A stretch of DNA of 64,000 nucleotides from SZAS-103 sp038216155 (GTDB lineage Bacteria > Pseudomonadota > Gammaproteobacteria > Xanthomonadales > Xanthomonadaceae). Both the position numbers and the translations under genes were made by a program. Position 1 is the stretch's first letter. Each line of letters opens with the position of its first letter. Shown one piece after another: positions 53,073-61,271 of this stretch. Below the pieces are notes generated by a model. That model was given only the letters and a program-made list of their open reading frames with translations. It was not told the DNA's origin and ran no database searches. The stretch lies in NCBI GenBank assembly GCA_038216155.1, contig JBBQQH010000009.1:1-64000 (forward strand), in the 5' to 3' direction.

Positions 53073-54149
53073 TCAGCCGCGCAGGATTTCCAGCAGCGCA
53101 TCTTCCGGCACGTCGTCAGCCAGCACAGCGTGCCCGAGTCGGCTCCACAGCACCAACCGAAGCCGCCCGGAGAGCGCTTTCTTGTCCAACCGCATATGCG
53201 CCAGCAAGGCCTCGGCCGGTGGGTTTTGCGGAAGTTCGATCGGCAGCCCGAGATGCGCCAGCAGGCCGGCCAGACGCGCCGCATCCAACAATGGAGCACG
53301 ACCAAGCTCGGCAGACAGGCGCGCGGCCAGCACCATGCCGATGGACACTGCTTCTCCGTGTAGCAAGGTGCCGAATCCGGCTTCGACTTCGATCGCGTGG
53401 CCGAAGGTGTGGCCAAAATTGAGAAGTACGCGGCGACCCTGTTCGGTTTCATCGGCGGCAACCACTTTGGCCTTGTGCTTGCAACTGCGCAGCACCGCAT
53501 CGGCCAGCAGTTCCGGATCGCCTTGCAGCAGCGCGTCGGCGTGGTTTTCGATCCAGTCGAACAGGCGCGCATCGAAAATCGCACCGTACTTGACCACTTC
53601 GGCCAGACCAGCGCGCAGTTCGCGCGCGGGTAACGTCGCCAACGTATCGATGTCGGCAAACACGGCGGCAGGCTGATGGAATGCGCCGACCAGATTCTTG
53701 CCGGCCGGCAGATCGACGGCGGTTTTGCCACCGACCGAGGAATCGACCATTGCAAGCAACGTGGTCGGAAGTTGCACCACTCGCACGCCACGCATCCAGC
53801 ACGCGGCGGCGAAGCCGGCCAGGTCGCCGATTACGCCACCACCCAGGGCGATGACCGTTGCATCGCGACTGGCGCCTTGCTTGGCGAGCGCGTCGAGGAT
53901 TTCGCCGAAACGCGCCAAGTTCTTTTCCGACTCGCCGGCAGGAATCACAAGCGATTGCACGTCTTTGCCGGCCAACCCTGCCTGGACGCGACCCAGATAC
54001 AACGACGCAACGTTGCTGTCGGTGACAATCAGCACATGGCGGCCGGGTGCTGCATCGGCGATGAGCCCGATTTCATCCAGCAGACCGCTGCCGACGTGGA
54101 TCGGATAGCTGCGCGTCGCGAGCTCGACCTGAAGTTGCCGAGTGCGCAT
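53073..54149 (-). CDS. aroB: 3-dehydroquinate synthase
   Basis: 358 residues from ATG 54149; an upstream frame-open ATG (54191) lies deep in aroK and is rejected. Second step of the shikimate pathway: closes DAHP to 3-dehydroquinate using NAD+ and zinc. Key words are PAGESEKNLARFGEILD, ALGGGVIGDLAGFAAACWMRG, QLPTTLLAMVDSSVGGKTAVDLPAGKN, with metal ligands in LAEVVKYGAIFD, NFGHTFGHAIE and LLHGEAVSIGM. The start overlaps the aroK stop (TGATG), so the two are translationally coupled. Confidence 0.97.
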   Translation of the reverse strand: MRTRQLQVELATRSYPIHVGSGLLDEIGLIADAAPGRHVLIVTDSNVASLYLGRVQAGLAGKDVQSLVIPAGESEKNLARFGEILDALAKQGASRDATVIALGGGVIGDLAGFAAACWMRGVRVVQLPTTLLAMVDSSVGGKTAVDLPAGKNLVGAFHQPAAVFADIDTLATLPARELRAGLAEVVKYGAIFDARLFDWIENHADALLQGDPELLADAVLRSCKHKAKVVAADETEQGRRVLLNFGHTFGHAIEVEAGFGTLLHGEAVSIGMVLAARLSAELGRAPLLDAARLAGLLAHLGLPIELPQNPPAEALLAHMRLDKKALSGRLRLVLWSRLGHAVLADDVPEDALLEILRG

Positions 54150-54706
54150 CAGGCCGCGTCCACGCTGTTTGCGCAGGTGTTGCGTTGCCATTGACTCGAC
54201 AACAGCCGGTGCAACCGATCGGCTGCGGTACCGACGCCGACATCGCCAGGATCGAACCGCAGATCGCTGGTTTGCTCATACAGCGCGGTACGCTGGGTGG
54301 CCAGCGCGGTGAGAATTTCGCGGCGATCGCCGCTGGCCAACAGCGGCCGCGAGGTGTCGCGCGCGAGTCGGCGCAGACGTCGTTCCACATCGACGTCCAG
54401 ATGCACCACGAATCCATTGGCACGCAAAGCCGCGCGATTGGCTTCCGCCAACACCGCGCCACCGCCGGTTGCGATGAGCTGGCCTGACCCGGCGCAGAGT
54501 TGCAGGATCAACGCCGACTCTCGCAGACGAAATCCAGCCTCGCCTTCGCACTCGAAAATCAACGGAATGCGCGCGCCGGTGAGCTCCTCCAGGCGCTGGT
54601 CGACGTCGACAAACTGCAACTGCATCAATGCTGCGATGCGCTTGCCGATGGAGGTCTTGCCGGCGCCCATCGGGCCGATAAAGGCGAGGTTGGGGGCGGG
54701 GTTCAT
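54149..54706 (-). CDS. aroK: Shikimate kinase
   Basis: 185 residues. Phosphorylates shikimate at the 3-position. P-loop GPMGAGKTSIGKRIA (11-25), substrate-binding FVDVDQRLEELTGARIPLIFECEGEAGFR, then ATGGGAVLAEANR and the lid RDTSRPLLASGDR. Standard length. First gene of the aroK-aroB-WGR-hemE run, divergent from dodecin; the pathway makes chorismate for aromatic amino acids. Confidence 0.97.
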   Translation of the reverse strand: MNPAPNLAFIGPMGAGKTSIGKRIAALMQLQFVDVDQRLEELTGARIPLIFECEGEAGFRLRESALILQLCAGSGQLIATGGGAVLAEANRAALRANGFVVHLDVDVERRLRRLARDTSRPLLASGDRREILTALATQRTALYEQTSDLRFDPGDVGVGTAADRLHRLLSSQWQRNTCANSVDAA

Positions 54707-54894
54707 GGCGGCGATGCTAGCATCGCCATTCGCGTTGGCCTATCGGCTTGCGAGCAAGGCGCAATCGATTTTACAAGTTGCGATGTGCCTGTTTCAGCGA
54801 GTGCCACGCAACCATCGATGGGCCAGTCGCCGCATCGAAGCCGAAGGCAATCCGCCTTCAACATCAAAACTTCCGCAGCATCAAGGAGAAATGC

Positions 54895-55098
54895 ATGTCA
54901 GTGGCCAAGATCATCGAGCTCAATGCCGCATCCAGCAAGAGCATGGAAGACGCCGTGCAGGTCGGGCTGACCAAGTGCTCAGAAAGCGTCAGCAACATCA
55001 AGGGCGCTTGGGTGAATGAAATCAAGGTGGTGACCGACGAAACCGGAAAAATCAAGGAATGGCGCGTCAACTTGCGCGTCACCTTTGTCGTGAAGTAA
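54895..55098 (+). CDS. Dodecin
   Basis: 67 residues, the whole family length. ATG at 54895 has AAGGAG at a good distance. Small flavin-binding protein that forms a hollow dodecamer and stores or buffers flavins or CoA. Typical: KIIELNAASSKSMEDAVQVGLTKCSESVSNIKGAWVNEIK and the closing EWRVNLRVTFVVK; the tryptophan in GAWV stacks on the flavin. Stands alone between aroK and the kinase gene. Confidence 0.94.
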   Translation: MSVAKIIELNAASSKSMEDAVQVGLTKCSESVSNIKGAWVNEIKVVTDETGKIKEWRVNLRVTFVVK

Positions 55099-55120
55099 GC
55101 GTTAGGGCGGGGTGAAACCG

Positions 55121-55981
55121 TCAGTACGCAATCGGCAGTCGATTCACATCGATGCCGACGGTGCGCTGCGCAATTGCCGGCAGCGTGCGTAGCGCCTGTC
55201 GGCTGACGCGCTCGAAGAACAGCACGAAGCGCTCGACCTGATCGCGGTTCATCGCGCGTCGGGTCGGGCGCATGGATTGCAGCGTCACTTCCTGCTGCCA
55301 GCGCCACCGCGGCACCACGTCGAAACCCGGCCCTTGCAAATACAGCAGTCGATCGATGCGTTGCCATAGTCGCGCGTAGTCGTTGGCGAGCGCGGCGTTG
55401 ACGTACCTTCGCCAGATGCCACGCGGATCTTCAATGCGCTCCAGCGCGTTCAGTGGCGTCTGCAAACCGACGTCCGGCTCTGGCGGTACTTGCAGAAACC
55501 ACCCTTCCAGGATGATCAGATCGGGCGCGCGCGTTACCCGCCGCCAGCGCGAAGGCGGCAAGCGGCGGTCGGTGATCTTGTCGAAACGCGGCAACAGGAC
55601 CGGTTTCGCGTCGTTGAAATGGACAAGTGCATCGATCGTCGCGCACGCTAGCGCCACGTCGTGCGTGCCCGGCGGGCCGCGCGTGGTCAGCAACGGATGC
55701 ACCATGCGCCCAAGGCGCAGGCGTTCGCGACGGCCGAGATAAAAATCGTCAATCGACAATACAACGACCGACATCTCGCGTGAGGCCGCAAGCGCCGCGA
55801 CTTGCGCCGACAGCGTCGATTTGCCGGTGCCCTGTAGTCCGACGATGCCATAAACGGCTGGCTCGCGCTTCGCGAGCGACAGCGCATCCGCCAACACTTC
55901 GTCAACGAATGCTGCCGGATAACCCCGAGCCGATCGGGATTGGTTGCGTGCGCCCATCAGACAAACATAGCGCAGGCGCAT
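55121..55981 (-). CDS. P-loop kinase, D-glycerate 3-kinase-like
   Basis: 286 residues (279 if it starts at ATG 55957). P-loop GIVGLQGTGKSTLSAQVAAL, then VVVLSIDDFYLGRRERLRL, HPLLTTRGPPGTHD, and LIILEGWFLQVPPE, a pattern of the GLYK/Tda10/YggC kinases related to phosphoribulokinase and uridine kinase. The plant enzyme phosphorylates D-glycerate in photorespiration. Here a glycerate role would fit serine/glycine metabolism, but the bacterial substrate is not proven. Divergent from pdxH; no strong binding site before either start. Confidence 0.82.
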   Translation of the reverse strand: MRLRYVCLMGARNQSRSARGYPAAFVDEVLADALSLAKREPAVYGIVGLQGTGKSTLSAQVAALAASREMSVVVLSIDDFYLGRRERLRLGRMVHPLLTTRGPPGTHDVALACATIDALVHFNDAKPVLLPRFDKITDRRLPPSRWRRVTRAPDLIILEGWFLQVPPEPDVGLQTPLNALERIEDPRGIWRRYVNAALANDYARLWQRIDRLLYLQGPGFDVVPRWRWQQEVTLQSMRPTRRAMNRDQVERFVLFFERVSRQALRTLPAIAQRTVGIDVNRLPIAY

Positions 55982-56025
55982 GATGGCGCGCCCGCCCGCT
56001 TACAATGGCGCGAACCGGAGGCCCC

Positions 56026-56619
56026 ATGACCGACCTGTACACCGAAGCCATCGACACGTTCCGTGAGCTGCTGGATGCCGCGCGCGAGGTGGGCGATCCC
56101 GAGCCGACCGCGATGACGGTCGCCACCGCCACGCCCGACGGCCGTCCGTCTGCGCGCACCGTGCTGCTGAAATCCGTCGATGCGCGCGGTTTCACGTTCT
56201 ATACGCACGTTGCCAGCGAAAAAGGCACGGAGCTGCAGGCCAATCCTCGCGCCGCGCTGCTGTTTTTGTGGAAGACCTTGCGCAGGCAGGTGCAGGTACG
56301 AATCGAAGGCGCGGTCGAGACAGTGGATGACGCAGAAGCCGATGCCTATTTCGCCGGTCGTGATCGCCTCAGCCAGATCGGCGCGTGGGCGTCGGCACAA
56401 TCGGAAACCATGGATTCGCGCGCCACGTTCGAGCAACGCATCGAGGACTACAAGCGCAAGTTCGAAGGGCAGGACGTGCCGCGCCCGAGTGGCTGGACCG
56501 GTTACTGCGTCGTCCCCGACGCGTTCGAGTTCTGGTACGGCGCGCCTCATCGCCTGCACGAACGGCATCGCTACGACTTGGGTGATGGCGAGTGGTCGAA
56601 GCGGATGTTGTATCCGTGA
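56026..56619 (+). CDS. pdxH: Pyridoxamine 5'-phosphate oxidase
   Basis: 197 residues. ATG at 56026 follows CCGGAG by 5 bases. FMN enzyme that oxidises pyridoxamine or pyridoxine 5'-phosphate to pyridoxal 5'-phosphate. Signatures are AMTVATATPDGRPSARTVLLKSVDARGFTFYTH, RRQVQVRIEGAVE, SQIGAWASAQSE and the C-terminal FEFWYGAPHRLHERHRY. Its product is the cofactor of metB, gcvP and YggS-bound pools in this window. The stop codon overlaps the next gene (GTGA). Confidence 0.96.
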   Translation: MTDLYTEAIDTFRELLDAAREVGDPEPTAMTVATATPDGRPSARTVLLKSVDARGFTFYTHVASEKGTELQANPRAALLFLWKTLRRQVQVRIEGAVETVDDAEADAYFAGRDRLSQIGAWASAQSETMDSRATFEQRIEDYKRKFEGQDVPRPSGWTGYCVVPDAFEFWYGAPHRLHERHRYDLGDGEWSKRMLYP

Positions 56620-57479
56620 AGCAGGGCACGGGGAACGGGACTGCAGAGGCAGGATGCCGAAGCCTCCTGTTCCCTGTTTCCCGCACGCACGGCCCCCAGC
56701 GCATCGTCTGCCTGACAGAGGAACCCACCGAAACTCTGTACCTGCTTGGCGAGCAGGCGCGCATTGTCGGGATTTCAGGCTTCACCGTGCGCCCGCCAAT
56801 TGCGCGGCGCGAGAAGCCGAAGGTCAGTGCGTTCACTTCCGCGAAGATCGGCGAGATCCTGAAATTGCAGCCGGATTTCGTGATCGGGTTTTCCGACATC
56901 CAAGCCGACATCGCTGCCGAATTGATCCGCCACGGCGTCGAGGTGTGGATCAGCAACCACCGCAGCGTGGACAGCATTCTCGATTACATTCGCCGACTTG
57001 GCGCGCTGGTTGGCGCGACAGAAAAAGCCAACGCGCTGGCCGACGGATTCGCGCAATCGCTGGCCGCCATCTCACAGCAAGCCGCCTCGCTCCCGCGCCG
57101 GCCGAGAGTCTATTTCGAGGAATGGGACGATCCGCCGATCAGCGGAATTCAATGGGTCGCCGAACTGATCCGCATCGCAGGTGGCGACGATATTTTCCCC
57201 GAGCGCGCCGCGGAATCGCTGGCAAAGCAGCGCATTCTAGAAGATGCCGATGAAGTGATCCGGCGCGCCCCCGACATCATCATCGGCTCGTGGTGTGGCA
57301 AGAAGTTCCAGCCTTTGAGGGTCGCCGCGCGGTCCGGATGGCACGCAATTCCCGCGGTGCGCGACGGCGAGCTGCACGAAATCAAGTCGCCGCTGATCCT
57401 GCAGCCGGGGCCGGCGGCCCTCACCGATGGTGTCGCTGCGCTGGCGAAGATCATTCGCGATTGGGCGCGTCGACAGTAA
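56616..57479 (+). CDS. Cobalamin-binding (BtuF-like) protein without signal peptide
   Basis: 287 residues from GTG 56616, which overlaps the pdxH stop (GTGA). The fold is that of periplasmic metal-chelate binding proteins: QRIVCLTEEPTETLYLLGEQARIVGISGFTVRP, FTSAKIGEILKLQPDFVIGFSDIQADIAAELIRHGVEV and AEKANALADGF-like helix. No export signal is present, so it is either cytoplasmic or lost one. Residues 1 to about 23 are encoded by a foldback repeat, and no start codon lies where homology begins (PQRIVCL). So the original start was displaced by the repeat. Role in vitamin B12 uptake is possible but not proven. Confidence 0.78.
   Translation: MKQGTGNGTAEAGCRSLLFPVSRTHGPQRIVCLTEEPTETLYLLGEQARIVGISGFTVRPPIARREKPKVSAFTSAKIGEILKLQPDFVIGFSDIQADIAAELIRHGVEVWISNHRSVDSILDYIRRLGALVGATEKANALADGFAQSLAAISQQAASLPRRPRVYFEEWDDPPISGIQWVAELIRIAGGDDIFPERAAESLAKQRILEDADEVIRRAPDIIIGSWCGKKFQPLRVAARSGWHAIPAVRDGELHEIKSPLILQPGPAALTDGVAALAKIIRDWARRQ
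56617..56683 (+). repeat. Foldback repeat at the start of the cobalamin-binding gene
   Basis: Imperfect inverted repeat of the GGGAACGGGA / TCCCTGTTTCCC type with a central hairpin (GAGGCAGGATGCCGAAGCCTC). Similar GGGGACTGGGAATGGGA / TCCCCGTTCCCAAATCCCC arms occur between pilT and pilU. Confidence 0.65.
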
Positions 57480-57785
57480 TTGCACACTCCCTCCCTTGCG
57501 CGCAGGGGAGAGCGGGGAGGGGTGCTCTTGCTTTGTTTCAGAGTGCGTGAATTGAATCGGAATTGTGGTTGGAAGGGCTCACCATGAACCGATTCTGCTC
57601 ACTCCCTTGCGCAAAGCGCAGGGGAGGGCGGGGAGGGGTGCTCTTGCTTGGTTTCCGTGCGAACGGAACTGGTGTTGTGGTTCGAGCCGCTCCTGCGCAT
57701 CCATGCGCTCGCGGCACTCGTCCATCCATGGACAGCGCAGCTCACCACGAACGGTCCCTAAGCCCCAACCCCTCAAACCCCTAAC
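57480..57785. repeat. Cluster of degenerate dispersed repeats
   Basis: No gene in 306 bp. Contents: two copies of a CTCCCTTGCGC...GCGGGGAGGGGTGCTCTTG unit (57485-57536; 57598-57650), a degenerate GGCTCACCATGAACC piece (57566-57590), a copy of the repeat also found in the RHS gene (CCGCTCCTGCGCATCCATGC, 57687-57732), and GCTCACCACGAACGG (57738-57752). Confidence 0.75.
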
Positions 57786-58505
57786 TTAGGCCCTAGCCCC
57801 AAACAACGCCGTCCCCACCCGCACCAGCGTCGCGCCTTCGGCGATCGCGAGTTCGAAATCCTCGCTCATGCCCATCGACAGCGTATCCACACTGGCATGG
57901 CGCGCACGCAACGCATCGAACAACCCGCGCATGCGTCGGAACGCGGTACGCCGCAGTTCCATATCCGCCACCGGTGCCGGGATTGCCATCAACCCGCGCA
58001 GCAGCAGTCTGGGCTGCGCCACAATCGCATCAGCCAGCGCGTCGATCTGCAATGGATCGCAGCCCGACTTGCTGGTCTCGTCATCGATATTGACCTGGAT
58101 CAGCACGTTCAGCGGCGGCTGCGCGTCCGGCCGATGGCGAGCCAATGCATCCACCAGTTTCGGCCGATCCAGCGTCTGCACCCAGTCGAACGCCATCGCC
58201 GCCTCACGGCATTTGTTGGATTGCAGATGGCCGATCAGATGCCATACCAGCCCCAGGTCGATCAGCTCGGCCTGCTTCGCCACAGCCTCCTGCACGTAAT
58301 TTTCACCGAATACGCGCTGCCCGGCCAACGCCATCGCCCTAAGCTCGGCGGCGGATCGGGTCTTGCTGACCGCCAGCAGCGTCGGTTCCACGCTGAACGT
58401 GTTCAGCCGCGGCGCTGACCGCAGCCGTTGCAGCGCGGCGGCCCGCTGCCGGCGCAACAGCTCGATGCGCGCCTTTTCAGATTCACTGGGCGGGATGATT
58501 TGCAT
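57786..58505 (-). CDS. Pyridoxal-phosphate homeostasis protein, YggS family
   Basis: 239 residues from ATG 58505 (upstream in-frame start 58544 possible). Binds pyridoxal phosphate through a lysine in LLAVSKTRSAAEL; FGENYVQEAVAKQAEL, WHLIGHLQSNKCREA, VQTLDRPKLVDAL, IQVNIDDETSKSGC and LSMGMSEDFELAIAEGATLVRVGTALFG are the family words. It keeps free cofactor at safe levels and affects amino-acid pools. Pairing with a divergent pilT is seen in many Proteobacteria, although the reason is not known. Confidence 0.95.
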   Translation of the reverse strand: MQIIPPSESEKARIELLRRQRAAALQRLRSAPRLNTFSVEPTLLAVSKTRSAAELRAMALAGQRVFGENYVQEAVAKQAELIDLGLVWHLIGHLQSNKCREAAMAFDWVQTLDRPKLVDALARHRPDAQPPLNVLIQVNIDDETSKSGCDPLQIDALADAIVAQPRLLLRGLMAIPAPVADMELRRTAFRRMRGLFDALRARHASVDTLSMGMSEDFELAIAEGATLVRVGTALFGARA

Positions 58506-58583
58506 TTCGGGGATTGGAGCTATACTCCGGTGAGCCGCGCACACAGGCGGTGTTGCCTACTCTAAGCGCGAAAGGGGATGCGC

Positions 58584-59621
58584 ATGGACATTGCAGAACT
58601 GTTGGCCTTCTCGGTCAAGAACAAAGCGTCCGACTTGCATTTGTCGGCTGGCCTGCCGCCGATGATCCGGGTCGACGGCGACGTGCGTCGCATCAACATT
58701 CCGGCGCTCGAGCACAAGCAGGTGCATTCGCTGGTGTACGACATCATGTCGGACAAGCAGCGGCGCGACTACGAGGAATTCCTTGAGGTCGACTTCAGCT
58801 TCGAGATTCCGGGCCTGGCGCGTTTCCGCGTTAATGCCTTCAACCAGAATCGCGGCGCGGGCGCGGTGTTCCGTACGATTCCGTCCGAAGTGCTGACGCT
58901 GGAAGACCTGGCCTGCCCGCCGATCTTTCGCGAAGTTATCGATCAGCCGCAGGGCCTGATCCTGGTCACCGGGCCGACTGGCTCCGGCAAATCGACCACG
59001 CTGGCGGCGATGGTGGATCACGTCAACAAGAACGAGTACGCGCACATCCTCACTGTCGAGGATCCGATCGAATTCGTGCACACCTCGCAAAAGTGCCTGA
59101 TCAACCAGCGCGAAGTGCATCGCGACACCCATGGCTTCAACGAGGCGCTGCGTTCGGCGTTGCGCGAAGACCCGGATTACATCCTGGTTGGCGAGTTGCG
59201 CGATCTGGAAACCATCCGTTTGGCGCTGACAGCCGCGGAAACCGGACACCTGGTGTTCGGTACCCTGCATACCAGTTCGGCAGCCAAGACTATCGACCGC
59301 ATCATCGACGTGTTCCCCGCCGGCGAAAAGCCGATGGTGCGAAGCATGTTGTCTGAAAGCTTGCGCGCGGTGGTGTCGCAGGCGCTGCTGAAGAAGGTCG
59401 GCGGTGGCCGTATCGCCTCGCACGAAATCATGATCGCCACCCCCGCCATCCGTAATCTGATCCGCGAGGACAAGGTGGCGCAAATGTATTCGGCGATTCA
59501 GACCGGCCAGAGTTCAGGCATGCAAACGCTGGACCAGAACCTGCAGGACATGGTCAAGCGCGGCCAGATCACCCGCCCGATTGCGCGCGAATACGCCAAG
59601 GACAAGCGGTTGTTTGATTGA
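58584..59621 (+). CDS. pilT: Type IV pilus retraction ATPase
   Basis: 345 residues from ATG 58584; AAAGGGG ends 7 bases upstream, while the ATG at 58578 is too close to it. Hexameric cytoplasmic ATPase that pulls pili back, giving twitching motility. Words: MDIAELLAFSVKNKASDLHLSAGLPP, Walker A GPTGSGKST (130-138), the Asp box TVEDPIEFVH, Walker B ILVGELRDLETIRLALTAAETGHLV, and His box GTLHTSSAAKTIDRI. The C-terminal AIRNLIREDK matches the retraction motif. pilU follows after a foldback repeat. Confidence 0.97.
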   Translation: MDIAELLAFSVKNKASDLHLSAGLPPMIRVDGDVRRINIPALEHKQVHSLVYDIMSDKQRRDYEEFLEVDFSFEIPGLARFRVNAFNQNRGAGAVFRTIPSEVLTLEDLACPPIFREVIDQPQGLILVTGPTGSGKSTTLAAMVDHVNKNEYAHILTVEDPIEFVHTSQKCLINQREVHRDTHGFNEALRSALREDPDYILVGELRDLETIRLALTAAETGHLVFGTLHTSSAAKTIDRIIDVFPAGEKPMVRSMLSESLRAVVSQALLKKVGGGRIASHEIMIATPAIRNLIREDKVAQMYSAIQTGQSSGMQTLDQNLQDMVKRGQITRPIAREYAKDKRLFD

Positions 59622-59629
59622 TTGTGCGG

Positions 59630-59715
59630 GAATGGTGAGTAGGGGACTGGGAATGGGAAGCGCGACTGGCGCTTCCGTTTCTTCGGTCCTGTCCCCGTTC
59701 CCAAATCCCCATTGA
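59630..59715 (+). repeat. Foldback repeat between pilT and pilU
   Basis: Outer arms AGGGGACTGGGAATGGGA and TCCCCGTTCCCAAATCCCC pair imperfectly; the inner hairpin GGAAGCGC-GACTG-GCGCTTCC is followed by GTTTCTT, so it could act as a weak terminator and lower pilU relative to pilT. Confidence 0.65.
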
Positions 59716-59728
59716 AGGAGTTACAGCC

Positions 59729-60883
59729 ATGAGCAACATCGACTTCACCTCCTACCTGAAGCTGATGGCGCACAACAAGGCGTCGGACTTGTTCATTACC
59801 GCGGGCATGCCGCCGTCGATGAAGGTGCACGGTAAGATCAGCCCGATCACGCAGACCGCGCTCACGCCGCAGCAAAGCCGCGATCTGGTGCTGAACGTGA
59901 TGACGCCGCCGCAGCGCGAAGAGTTCGAAAAAACCCACGAGTGCAACTTCGCGATCGGCGTCTCGGGCCTGGGACGTTTCCGCGTCAGTTGCTTCTATCA
60001 GCGCAACCAGGTCGGCATGGTGCTGCGCCGGATCGAGACCAAGATACCGTCGCTGGACGAGCTCAACCTGCCGCAGGTGCTCAAGTCGCTGGCGATGACC
60101 AAGCGCGGCATCATCATCTTTGTCGGTGCCACCGGCACCGGCAAGTCGACGTCGCTGGCCGCGATGATCGGCTATCGCAACCTCAATTCGACCGGCCACA
60201 TCATCACCATCGAGGACCCGATCGAGTTCGTGCACAAGCACGAAGGCTGCATCATTACCCAGCGCGAAGTCGGCATCGACACCGACAGTTGGGAAAACGC
60301 ACTGAAAAACACCCTGCGCCAAGCGCCCGACGTGATCATGATCGGCGAGGTGCGCACCCGCGAAGGCATGGACCACGCGATTTCGTTCGCCGAAACCGGC
60401 CACCTGGTGCTGTGCACCCTGCACGCCAACAACGCCAACCAGGCGATGGACCGCATCATCAACTTCTTCCCCGAGGATCGCCGCAACCAGCTGCTGATGG
60501 ATCTCTCGCTCAATCTCAAGGGCGTGGTCGCACAGCAACTGATCCCCTCGCCCGACGGCAAGTCACGCCGCGTGGCGATGGAAATCCTGCTTGGCACGCC
60601 GTTGATCCAGGATTACATCCGCGACGGCGAGATCCACAAGATCAAGGAAGTGATGAAGGAATCCACCAACCTGGGCATGAAGACCTTCGACCAGAGCCTG
60701 TTTGAGCTCTACCAGGGCGGCGAGATCAGCTACGAAGACGCCCTGCGCTACGCCGACTCCTCCAACGAAGTCCGCCTGCGGATCAAGCTCGCCCAAGGCG
60801 GCGACGCCAAGAGCCTGGCGCAAGGCCTGGACGGCGTGGAAATCGCCGAGACCGAAGACAAGCACACGATGATGCGGCGGTAG
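59729..60883 (+). CDS. pilU: PilT-like type IV pilus ATPase
   Basis: 384 residues. Accessory retraction ATPase that needs PilT. Start ATG has GGAG upstream (AAGGAGTTACAGCC). Words: YLKLMAHNKASDLFITAGMPPSMKVHGKI, Walker A GATGTGKST (133-141), TIEDPIEFVHKHEGCIITQREVG, MIGEVRTREGMDHAISFAETGHLV and CTLHANNANQAMDRIINFFPED. The C-terminal tail after residue 340 (GGDAKSLAQGLDGVEIAETEDKH) is acidic and specific to PilU. Right edge of the core genome in this window; repeats and RHS remnants follow. Confidence 0.97.
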   Translation: MSNIDFTSYLKLMAHNKASDLFITAGMPPSMKVHGKISPITQTALTPQQSRDLVLNVMTPPQREEFEKTHECNFAIGVSGLGRFRVSCFYQRNQVGMVLRRIETKIPSLDELNLPQVLKSLAMTKRGIIIFVGATGTGKSTSLAAMIGYRNLNSTGHIITIEDPIEFVHKHEGCIITQREVGIDTDSWENALKNTLRQAPDVIMIGEVRTREGMDHAISFAETGHLVLCTLHANNANQAMDRIINFFPEDRRNQLLMDLSLNLKGVVAQQLIPSPDGKSRRVAMEILLGTPLIQDYIRDGEIHKIKEVMKESTNLGMKTFDQSLFELYQGGEISYEDALRYADSSNEVRLRIKLAQGGDAKSLAQGLDGVEIAETEDKHTMMRR

Positions 60884-60956
60884 AGATCGCTGCATCGTTC
60901 CACCCCAGAGTTTGTGCTGACGGCGACAAGTTCACTGCGCGGTGTAGTCATCACCG

Positions 60957-61040
60957 GCGCCAACGCCAGAGCTTCCTCAAAAACGACACCGGCCGCATGA
61001 TCAAAGTGGACGACGATTCGTTGACTAAGACGATCAGCAG
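60957..61040 (+). pseudogene. Short RHS gene relic
   Basis: Translation GANARSFLKNDTGRMIKVDD closely matches GANAKSFMYNDTGRMSAMNN in the RHS gene at 61272-62822. The match ends after about 20 codons. It is a left-over piece of a related RHS repeat, upstream of the IS110 stub. The remaining 60884-61271 sequence has no gene. Confidence 0.65.
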
Positions 61041-61159
61041 CCGTCGCAGTGGATTCAAACGGATATGTTCTCTGAAGACTCATGTCGCCGCCTCCCTGCG
61101 ATGGCGGTACGTTGGTAGTTGCAACACAGCCAACGTCCACCACGCACAAGGAGGCAGCC

Positions 61160-61198
61160 ATGTCACTTTACGCAGCGATCGATCTGCATTCCACTTAA
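61160..61198 (+). mobile_element. IS110-family transposase stub
   Basis: AAGGAGGCAGCC precedes ATG and the 12 codons MSLYAAIDLHST, the conserved start of IS110-type transposases (the aspartate of AAIDLH is the first catalytic residue), then a stop. The bases upstream (CAACACAGCCAACGTCCACC) may be its left end. Only the first codons remain. Confidence 0.65.
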
Positions 61199-61271
61199 AC
61201 TTGCGAGCCGAAGGTCAGCTCTACCTTTTAACATCCGCGATTCGTCTATCTGATCGATCGATTTCCATGGC

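Noticed and set aside
54150..54191. Longer start for aroB
   Set aside because: Would place the start inside aroK; the coupled ATG at 54149 fits the known N-terminus.
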